DNA of 64,000 nt, taken from positions 17,454,975-17,518,974 of the forward strand of contig OZ018409.1 in the NCBI GenBank assembly GCA_963969595.1. The letters run 5' to 3'. The DNA is from Neckera pumila. Lineage: Eukaryota > Streptophyta > Bryopsida > Hypnales > Neckeraceae. A model generated the notes under the pieces. That model did not search any database, was not told the DNA's origin, and saw only the letters and a program-made list of their open reading frames with translations. The translations under genes and the position numbers were made by a program. Shown piece after piece: positions 55,508-64,000 of this stretch; positions within the stretch are counted from its first letter, which is position 1, and every line of letters starts with the position of its first letter.

Positions 55508-58500
55508 TTATTGATCCCCTTGCCTGCCAACCTTCACAACCCTTTTCCACGAACTAATAGCTTCCTTGTAAGGAAAGTTTTGAAGGGAAAAATATTGTTG
55601 GCCAAATATGCGCACCACAAGGGGCAAGTGCTTTCCCAATCTATTTCTATGTGTGAATTTCAAGAACTTCAAAGCAGAAAAACAATACTCATCCTCAACA
55701 AATCCCAGTACCATACAACACCCAATCTCAGCAAGCTTGAAATATTCAAAAATCAGCTTACTCAAGTGGCGGGACTGAGACAATTTCCGCCACAACTTGA
55801 TGACCAAATTGACGTCCAAGGGCTTGCTACATGCTGTGTCACAATTTCCCTTCATTGTGACCTTGAATAGACCTTGTTGTAGGTCCAAGTTGGAAGTGCT
55901 CAACATCTCAGGGGCAGTATGAGGGTTGCCGCCTTCATACAAAGGCTATCCCAAATTCACAGCTCGTGCATGACAATAGAAGTTCTTCAAAACTGTCAAG
56001 TGGTGGGCAAAGCTCGCATCGGCGCCCTCTTGCCTCCAGTACTGCGGGTAGATTATGCCAAAGGCATCAAGCAGTTCCTGTTGCGGAAACCTACAATCCA
56101 ATTCATCGCTAAGGGATTGTGTGATATTTGCCAAAGCAGCAGAGAAATTCACAAATGAGTGATATATTGTGTAGAAGAAGATCAGTGCCCTGAGGTCCTG
56201 CACGTTAAGAAGAAACCACCGCATGAATGAAAAGCACAGGACATCGCATTGCAGGACAGGAACTAGCAAAACGCCAAGAAACCAAGTTGTCCAAAACTGC
56301 AGATCATGCAAAGCCAAAAATGCAAAGTCAGAAACGCCGCAATACAGGTACGTCCACAACTGATCCTGCAAAACAATCGCCATATAACTATGTACAAAGG
56401 CACTACTTCATACATCTATAACACTAAGCAATGTTCACCAAACATAAGAGAACCAAAACAAACCATAAGGCCAAGTTCCACCCTAACTCCTAAGCGAAGC
56501 TCCTGAATTGAACAATGAACTATGAACACATTAAAACCCAAAAAAGTTTCAAACATTAAAATCATAAGTGACCAAGTGATCATGAATGAAACAGTAAAGG
56601 CAAACACAATTAGAAACAGCATGTATACATACATGCAAGGCCAAAAAAAAAATTGGAAAACAAAAAAGAAACCACCTTTCAAAGCCAAAAAAAGATTGGA
56701 TGCCAACAAAAAAGGAATACCTGAAAATTGCCGCTCCATCGAGTTCTGCACACGAAGGAAATCCTATTGCATGACAAATATGTGCTCTCTAGTTTCTGTC
56801 ATGGCACCTCGCATAGACCTGATTCACAATCAGATCAAAAAACAGATGGCGTATACCCGAGCCGCCTGGCAAGTCTCTCCACTGCATTCGAATGTCATTG
56901 CTCCAAAAATTGACAAGGTCGTTGTACTTCGGAAGTCCTCCTGACCGTAAGCCGTGGTCAAATCCAAAAACAATTGGGCTAACTCATGCTAACAAACTTT
57001 CACAGCTTGCATGAAATTACATACAAAAATATCACGGCTTTGAGAAAGCTTCATGAGACTGTACACTGCATTCACTAATGGGATGAAGCAAGCCAATGAC
57101 AGCAGCATTTTAACATCAAAAAGCATATCAAAGTTATCGCCAGCACCCGCATTACCTTTTTGACCAGGACCCCCGGTCATGTCTAAGCCTATTTTTACAG
57201 GAAGTGTGCCGTATTCCCCCATGATCCGCTGCGCAGGGCTCCTCATAGAGATCCACTGCGTCTCTACGTTGCGAAGCATTTTGTTCCCCTTAGTTTCCAT
57301 GAGACTTGCCAGCCTAGCCAGCTCAGCGTGCCGCTTGTTACTACGACAAAAATACAAATAAACGGATTGGAACAGTGACTCCAGACGAGAGACCATTGGG
57401 TACTTCAAGAGAGTCTCTACAACAAGATTGAGCCTGTGGCTCACACAACTGGCCCCCAACAAAAAGGAAGTCCATTCTTTCAAAAAGGAAGTCCATTTCT
57501 CAACGAAAAGGAAGTCAATTTGCATTGTCACACCCAATTTAGGCCCCTGAAAAGTACTTACACCATCAGCCCCAAAGCAAACTAGTTTAGATGCGATCTG
57601 TTCATGAGAAAGGCCTCCTTTGTTAAGCAAAGCTTGCATTATCATAGTGGTTAGATTATCTGCCATGCCACCATCGCTGAGATAGGACAAGTGAAGCAAG
57701 TGGGGCATTCTTTCCCAACTCTACATAAACATGGACACCGATCCATGAAGTAGTATCCATTGCAGCACCTCATCGGCACAAATTGAAATTACCTTTGCAA
57801 ATTGCACAATTCGCTTCAAGGTTGTTAGAACAAAAGCATGCAAATGCTCCGACATCTTCCAACCGGTACTCTCAGACCAATGCTTAGTTGGCAAATTCTT
57901 TACCTTCAAGTGTTTTAGCAAAAACTATGACTTCTCATAATCACATATGGGACGACCATAACTAAGGATCTGAAAGAGAGTCAAGAACTATACTCCCTTC
58001 CGTTTGAATTTGCTCTCCAAGCCCACTGTGAGTTGTTCCGCCATGGTGCCGCAATGCTTTCTACCTACCCAGACTTTGCAAAGTTTCAGATGCTTGCAGT
58101 CCGCCTTCATGAAAGTGTCGCCCTTGCTCAAGTGTTGAAGTGGCACACCGTCTTCTCTACAAGTCCGCATGCCTTTGTGCTTTTCAAGATTGTCTCATTT
58201 CGGGACCATGACTTTCCTCCTCCCTGTCATCGCGGTATAGCTTGCGCAAACGACACCAGTGAGATTGCCATTTGAATCAAAGTCTCCCTCCGCCTAAAGA
58301 AACCTGCAGGCCCACGCTTCCTGCCAACGCTGCGTGATGGTCCCACAGCAGTCTTCTTTCTCTTACAAGATTTGTCTGCGGACAGACGTTTCTTCTTCTT
58401 CCCCCCCGTAACACAAAGTTCATCATTCGTGGCCGTGGGTGACTCATGCACGGGATCAAGAAGCTCGGGGGACAGAATCGTCGCTTTCGAAGGCGGATCG

Positions 58501-58700
58501 CAAGGGTTTGCTTGGGAGATCAAATGCAAGAGGCGCGTCTCCAAAATGTGTGTGACCTCACACCCAACCATGTCCATTGCCAACGGAACGTAAACAACGC
58601 TGGGGTTTGGGAGCAAGTACTTACCTATCCCATTAGTATTGCGACTGGAGCCAAAACATTGGACCCTAAAGTTCTCAGGAAGCTTTAGGCGCGGAGGCAT
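55508..58700 (-). pseudogene. hAT-derived (ZNF862-like) transposase gene with seven in-frame stops
   Basis: From ATG 58700 (MPPRLKLPENFRVQCFGSS) through a basic region (KKKKRLSADKSCKRKKTAVG), a C2H2-like part (VPKxDNLEKHKG), then FQILSYGRPICDYE, WERMPHLLHL, SKLVCFGADGVSTFQG, GASCVSHRLNLVVETL, METKGNKMLRNVETQWISM, and C-terminal ELDCRFPQQELLDAFGIIYP, KLAEIGCCMVLGFVEDEYCF (hAT dimerisation-type). A putative intron runs from a GTATTC donor near 56717 to about 56190. Damage: TGA for Trp at 58195-58197; TAG at 57988, 57925, 57721, 56989, 56789 and 55946 (first base, plus coordinate); 1-nt shifts near 58260 and 56945. Such genes arise from hAT transposons. This copy cannot make a full protein. Terminal repeats were not identified. 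Confidence 0.8.
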
Positions 58701-60069
58701 TTTGACCTTGAAGAACAACGCAAACAACTGGGAAGACCATGAAGGAGGTGACCCTAAACCACAACAGCAAACAAGTGCACCACCATCGAACCACAACAGC
58801 AAACAACTTGAGCACTATCGAACCACAGTTCCAATGCAATTGCTCCAAAACAGAAGCACTCAGAATAGGTAATTAGCAGGAGACTGTATAAAGACAAATC
58901 ATTCACAGAAAACAAGCAAAAAGCACAGACCACGGCGCAATAGAAGTTGAACTAGACATGGAGCGCTTAAGTTCACCACAAACCTGAAGAAAAAAATCCC
59001 TCCTGAGCCGCCGTTGGCAATCGACAATTCCGCAGCCACAAATCCAATTCACCAACAACTCCCTGCAACTCTAAGCGCCATTCAATCACAACCACCATTT
59101 CCTAAATGCAGTGATTGCAAGAAACAACTCGCGCCTCCAAAATTCACAGCAGCTGGAAGTGGCGCCTTTCCAATTTGAAAATCAAAGCGCAGAAGATACC
59201 ATTTTTGAAAAAGAATCAATTGCAAAACCATTAAGGCACAAATCTCCAAAACTTGAGAGCAATGGAAGGTGCAGATGTCACCACGACACTGACGACAATG
59301 AACGGCATTGAAGATGGAGAGTAAAAACAAGATTAATGCGACTAATTTTGCAAGTTTGGAGGACGCAGGTGCTAATGGAGTGCAAGAGGAGAAGACACAC
59401 CCCCCCCCCCCCCCCCCCCCTAAACCCTCCTTGCAACACGGACGCTCCAGATGGCGCCGCTTTGCAACCTATAGACGACTGAAGTCGCACCCCAGCGACC
59501 AGCGAATCAGGAGCTTGCACATCCTTGTGATCGTCGAGGAGGATGAATGCAAGCTTCTGCTGACGGACAAAAATTTTGCCGTTGATTTTGGCTCCAATCT
59601 CTGTTTTTCCAAGAAATTCTACTATGTATATTTTACGCAAGATTATTTTTGGTAGAACTACAGCGCAATTTTGCCAATTTTACAATTGCTAACCATTACC
59701 TTTGTATGCTAAAAATGACACAAGGAAAGCAACGGGACCAACCTACTATAGTGGGGCCAGATCCAACTTGTAGCCAATCGGAGTGAGCCGACTTCCTCGC
59801 TCGGCCCTGAGGAAAACCCTGAATTTTTTTATTTTTTTTTCACACATATTAAAATTGGCAAATTTTGAACTCATATTTGCAATCAAAGGCCCCAAATTTG
59901 TTTGGGGAGGTAAAGAACATAGAATGCCCCTCCAAGTCATTCCAGGGGTGCATGTAAAAAAAGCCCCATATTTTGTGCGTGATTAATTGACCTTGTACAC
60001 ACCTCCTTGCAACTAATTTGAGGCCTCCGGGCGATTGCAAATATGAACTCAAAATTGGCAAACTCTATT
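58701..60069. other. Intergenic DNA upstream of the hAT relic
   Basis: It contains the relic's 5' region and a poly(C) run of about 20 at 59400-59420. GTGATTGCAAGAAACAACTC at about 59111 matches the GGTGATTGCAAG terminus but has no partner. 59320-59640 is more balanced and CpG-bearing, with frames on both strands but no domain. Confidence 0.4.
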
Positions 60070-60276
60070 ATAACATTGTTAACCGAGTGCTCTTCTTCCC
60101 TCTGACATGAGGGATGATCCCTCCCTGGATGCCTAGGGGGGGATTTTAGTTATAATTGAGGAGATTTCATTGGTCACAATATTAACATAATCTAACAGGA
60201 CAAAGCTCAGTGGCTGGGAGGGTCCTAAAACTGGGGGAGCAAAAGGGGCCCCCTACTAAACGTTAATAATGTTATG
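60070..60276. mobile_element. Small foldback unit 1
   Basis: Inverted ends ATAACATTGTTAAC and ATAACATTATTAAC bound 207 bp containing GATGATCCCTCCCTGGATGC and GGGGCCCCCTACTAAAC. The unit resembles the one at 60403-60680 in order of landmarks, so the two are diverged copies of one miniature element. Confidence 0.5.
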
Positions 60277-60402
60277 ATTATGCGTGGAAAATAAAAAGAA
60301 AATCAGCGTTTTTCTGAGAAGCCAAGTGAGGGGCCAGTTCACCTGACCCAACTTTGGGGGGCCCCATAGGATAACTTGGAAAGTTTGAGTTCCACAAGAT
60401 GT

Positions 60403-60680
60403 TATATAACATTGCTAATCACTGGATTCCTCTCTCCCCCACTTGGAGGTATCATTCCCTCCTATATACCAAGGGGAGAGGTTTAGTAAATCACGAGAGA
60501 TCTCATTGGCAACTTTAACAGTGATTTTACTATTGAATGTGAGCCTTGGCCCATCCCAAGCGCCCATGTGGATCTCAGGCCTCATTTTCTCAATTTCAAA
60601 AAGTTTCCGAGCTCTACGGGCTCCTCTTTCTCTAAAAACAAAAGGGCCCCCTCAGGCTTGGTTAACAATATTATGCTATG
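60403..60680. mobile_element. Small foldback unit 2
   Basis: The ends ATATAACATTGCTAATC and, inverted, ATAATATTGTTAACC enclose GTATCATTCCCTCCTATATA, GAGATCTCATTGGCAAC and AAAGGGCCCCCTCAGG, counterparts of unit 1. Boundaries are approximate. Confidence 0.45.
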
Positions 60681-60808
60681 TAACTTCCCCCCTCGGCCTC
60701 GAACAATTCATGTGACCTGGGCCCCGCTTCATCTTGGCTGACATCGTCGTTGCCCGGTCAGAGGCTTGCTAAGGTGTGCAACTTCACGGCGCTCCGCTCA
60801 TACCCGAG

Positions 60809-62901
60809 TGTGAGCCCCAAGGTTGTCACCTGGAACTCAGAGTCTAAAATTTTTTGTTTTTTACTCATTTTAATGAGTAAATTGTTATCAAATTGACTAG
60901 TTATACTACTTTGTGAATAATTGAGATAGAATGATCCTTGTTGAGATGAAAATCCAAAAAGCATCAAAACCATTCGAGTATGTGCTCTTTCTTAAGTTCT
61001 AGCAATAGAAATGGGTAAATGAGAGCCCAAATAGGAATTGGGAGAGTTCTAATTCCAACCTACACCCAAATATTAGAATACTGATAGAATTTACAAAGAG
61101 TTTTTACCACAAAGATGCATACAAATAGTGAATTGGCTAAAAATAGTAAATGTAGGTCATTATAGTTTACCAATAACTTAGAAAGCCCACGAGAGGAGTT
61201 TGGGTGAAAACCGAGCTTGAAAGAAAATATTGGTAAATAATTGCCTCGCAGAACTTTTTAAGCCAAAATTTATAGAAAATCACGAGGAGGCAACCGCAAT
61301 ATGGAGAGAGGTGTTTTTGACTTAGAAACATGCCAGGAGCGTAATGGCGAAGACGGATTGCCAAGATTCCCTCATACGAGGAAGATTCCTTTGTAAAGGA
61401 ATTGAAATCAGGAGATAGGAATCTATTTCTCCTTGAATAAGTACCAGTTTGGGTTGGAATTTTGCAAAAAGGGTTTGAAAACTTCCTAGAAGCTACCCAA
61501 ATTATTTCGTAATTTTCCAAATTGCAGAAGATGACTCCCTGGGAAGTCAATCAAAATTACCATGGATTAAGAAATTCATAGAAATTAATTTGGTACTGGT
61601 AAAACCCCACTAAAAATTAGGATAGTGTATTTTAGTTTGAATAAGAGCCTAATCAAGTTTCACGACATTCCGACATCAGTAACTACCCAAACCGGCGGCG
61701 CTAACGGAATTTAACGGAATTCTAAAACATTCTACGGATGGACCGGCGAATCACGAGCTAACAAAGTCCGAATTAAGTCAACAGCAACTCTTTTTTGACA
61801 TTCTTGGACCTTCCGGACAACCTTGGCTAGTTTAAAATCAGCAAAAGTTATAAACTCCAAGAGTTGGATTTTCCACCTTTTTCACTAGGTTGGAAAACAC
61901 TATCTTTTATGAAGAAAATCGACTTAGGAGTAGGGGGTTAAGGGGTTCCTAGACTAAAAAGGGTCTTCTGAAGCCAACGCCGTAGACCATTTTCCATTTG
62001 GAGCTTTTCTCCAAAAGATATAGCCCATTCAGCTGTAGGGTAGAATTAGGCGTAGTAGTTAGTCATTTTAATTTACTTAGATATTATTTTAGTTTACGTA
62101 GATATTATTTAGAGTAAAAGGAGGTTAATGGGAGCCCCAAAAAAGTATAAAAGGGCTCCCACCGACTCCCTTTGCACCCTTTTCTTTATTTTGATTGAAG
62201 AGCCGCTACGAGGCTCTAGTGTTATCGCTTTGTATTTTTGCCAAAATCGTTGGCAATTGTTGAGTTTTTGGTCTAGAACCAAAAACCTTGCTTTTTATAC
62301 ATTTGGAGTCCTGAACTCCCTCTTTGTTGATTTTGGTGCCATTCAAAGGACGTTGGGTCCCTTTGAACCACTGCTAACACGTGTTTTGTGTTTTCTCTCT
62401 TCATCTTGAATTTTAATACTAACACCAGGGATATTCCAACCAGATCTCGGCGCAGCCGGTAGTTGGAACCCTTGGATTTGTGTTTTGGATCTTGTTGCCT
62501 ACTAACCCTTTCCACTGAGCTTTTTTTGGAGTGAGATTTCACACCTTTGGATTGTAGAAAATCTCCCCTGAAGCTTAGACATGCGAAGACATGGTCCAGA
62601 GTTGTTATTTGTTGTTTGGAGTGAGTTGGGTGAGCACCAACCCTCACAATACTAACTTTTAAGTGGACCTTTGTCCAAAGTTTGGGGCCAAACTCCCCAA
62701 TACGGCAAAGCTTTGCTCTTAAATACAATTTTTTCCTACTAATATTTTCTAATTTGAAGTTGTTTTTGTTAGATTTTGGGGGAATCACTTCCCAAGACGG
62801 CAAAGCTTCGCCCTTAAGTAGAGTTATTTTAGAAAAAACATAAAAAAGAGAATGTGTTACTTTCTTAAACCCTTTTTAATTTTGAGTTAAGGGGTCCCCC
62901 A
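60809..62901 (+). repeat. LTR-like segment 2
   Basis: It begins TGTGAGCCCCAAGG and ends near GGGGTCCCCCA, aligning with segment 1 throughout: TGACTCCCTGGGAAGTCAAT, ACGACATTCCGACATCAGTA, a TATA-like AAGTATAAAAGGGC near 62145, CAAAGGACGTTGGGTCCC, ACTAACACCAGGGATATTCC and ATACGGCAAAGCTTTGC. Eighteen bases further, TGGCCACCATTGCCAGGG (62919) resembles, with mismatches, a primer-binding site complementary to the 3' end of plant tRNA-Asp. The sequence after it contains no polyprotein inside the window. Confidence 0.55.
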
Positions 62902-63380
62902 AGGAGACCCGAACCCAGTGGCCACCATTGCCAGGGTTCAATTTTCAATTACCATCAACAGCCTGGAGGGTTAAGATTTAGAAGCAGCCGAACCAAAAGG
63001 GGGTCCGATACCAGAGGGAATCTACCAAACTTCAGCCAGTTCATCGGCTTGCTGACCGGGCCTTTTGACCAGCCTTATTGACCGGCTCCAGACTGGCTCA
63101 CTCCAACCGGCTTCTAGGTACCACATTGATCCAGCAACTCCAACTAGGTTGATGCCTCCGGGCCCCAAAACTTTCTTTTAAAATTTAGCTTTGGTTTCCA
63201 CTAAGCGTCATTAAGACAAAGAAGATAGGAAGGACTGTAATTAGTAAGGGCGATTTTTGAGGAGCGTACTAATTATTATCTGAACTTACAACTTCGATTT
63301 CTTTTCACTAAAATCCCCCCATCTAAAAGCTAATAGTTTTGGTCATGGTGCCAATTTTGGATGGTCAGCATGCCATGTAA
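62902..63380. other. Leader-like region after the second LTR-like segment
   Basis: GC-richer at first (CCGGCTTCTAGG and GACCGGC words repeated around 63040-63110: GACCGGGCC, GACCGGCTCC, CAACCGGCTTC), with no coding frame. It parallels 45642-45960 in position and composition and may be retroelement leader. Confidence 0.4.
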
Positions 63381-63577
63381 GTAGCCAGATTTGCCCAGAG
63401 AGAGAAAAGTCTAAAATTATCAAGAGCTAAGTGTCCAGATTTGCCCAGAGAGAGAAAAGTCTGAAATTATCAAGAGCTAAGTGTCCAGATTTGCCCAGAG
63501 AGAGAAAAGTTTGAAATTATCAAGAGCTAAGTGTCCAGATTTGCCAGTGAGAAAAAAGTCTGAAATTATCAAGAGAT
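63381..63577 (+). repeat. 50-bp minisatellite, nearly four copies
   Basis: Units containing CCAGATTTGCCCAGAGAGAG, AAAAGTCTGAAATTATCAAG and AGCTAA start at 63385, 63435, 63485 and 63535, a 50-bp period. The first three are nearly identical; the fourth has lost a CCAGA piece. Because 50 is not a multiple of three, it would not be a tandem protein repeat. Confidence 0.95.
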
Positions 63578-64000
63578 CGATCAAGGCCAGGGAGTTGACT
63601 CCCATTAGGAATTTGATTTTGAGTTTTGAAGGAAGGCTTGAAGAAGGCAGAATCACAACCAGTTCTCATCAGTAATTGTGACAGGTCACAGAGATTGAGC
63701 AACCAGTCATCTCACGTAGCAACCTTGGCCTCCAGAACAAGATTGTAATAGAACTTTGCCTGTATCTAAGTTCTGAACTCAGATTGAGAAACATAGCCAT
63801 TCCAACTCCTCATAAGGCAAGCATCAACTCAAAATTGAAGAAAGTGGAAGTTCCTATAGTAGTGAAGAGGAAGGTAGTTGACGTTAGAATATAAAAGTCT
63901 ACAAGAAATCAAGAGATTGACTTTTTTGCTATAATTTAGAATAGAATTCAAAGTCAATATATAAAAAACAAAATAAAGAATCAATTGACTTGGAAGAGTT
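63578..64000. other. Intergenic DNA at the window edge
   Basis: No gene is seen. It could belong to the interior of the LTR element whose left LTR-like segment ends near 62901; a continuation beyond the window would be needed to tell. Confidence 0.4.

Noticed and set aside
55508..58700. TAG read as an amino acid (variant code) in the hAT-type gene
   Set aside because: The intact genes nearby give no support: the H4 gene itself terminates at TAG and the GTPase frame needs no TAG readthrough. The gene also has a TGA and two frameshifts, so it is simply decayed.
43701..62901. One complete LTR retrotransposon spanning 43.7-62.9 kb
   Set aside because: The two LTR-like segments are strongly diverged, the interior holds unrelated gene relics, and there is no gag, protease, reverse transcriptase or integrase.

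Overview
The window looks like nuclear DNA of an early-diverging land plant. A bryophyte, probably a moss, is the best guess; a lycophyte or fern is possible. The evidence is an intronless plant histone H4, a 13-exon HflX/GTPBP6-type organellar GTPase with GT-AG introns, an RPW8-like/CC NB-ARC-LRR resistance gene, a kinase of a family I associate with non-seed plants, and plant-type CACTA and LTR sequences. Species assignment is inference. No prokaryotic genes, CRISPR arrays, tRNAs or rRNAs were seen. Most of the 64 kb is AT-rich, CpG-poor, repeat-laden DNA.

Layout. 1-11.5 kb: AT-rich DNA with several copies of a TTAA-flanked ~0.9-kb inverted-repeat element, fragments of other miniature elements, and a CpG-rich, internally duplicated block (8.3-9.7 kb). 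11.6-13.0 kb: a kinase gene with one in-frame stop. 16.7-19.4 kb: a nest of relics, namely a Tc1/mariner-type transposase remnant, a 739-bp MITE with a 6-bp target duplication, a broken Myb/SANT-like gene split by a 225-bp CACTA-type element, and a TA-flanked MITE. 19.7-30 kb: the only gene-like, CpG-retaining island, with an unrecognised minus-strand gene candidate, the GTPase gene (+), and histone H4 (-) convergent with it. 30-41 kb: repeats and MITEs. 42 kb: a ~590-bp near-perfect inverted repeat beside a compact second hairpin. 43.7-45.6 and 60.8-62.9 kb: two related LTR-like segments. 49-51.7 kb: a resistance gene with two in-frame TGA codons. 52.4-53.3 kb: another TTAA element. 55.5-58.7 kb: a hAT-derived (ZNF862-like) transposase gene with seven in-frame stops. 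63.4 kb: a 50-bp minisatellite.

Only the GTPase and histone H4 look intact. The other recognisable genes are near full length but carry stop codons, most of which fit C-to-T or G-to-A transitions (CGA to TGA, CAG to TAG, TGG to TGA). That suggests methylated, decaying chromatin around a small unmethylated gene island. The less expected content is the set of miniature-element families, above all the TTAA/CCC family, whose ends look like piggyBac or Kolobok termini, and the GGTGATTGCAAG family with a 6-bp target duplication.
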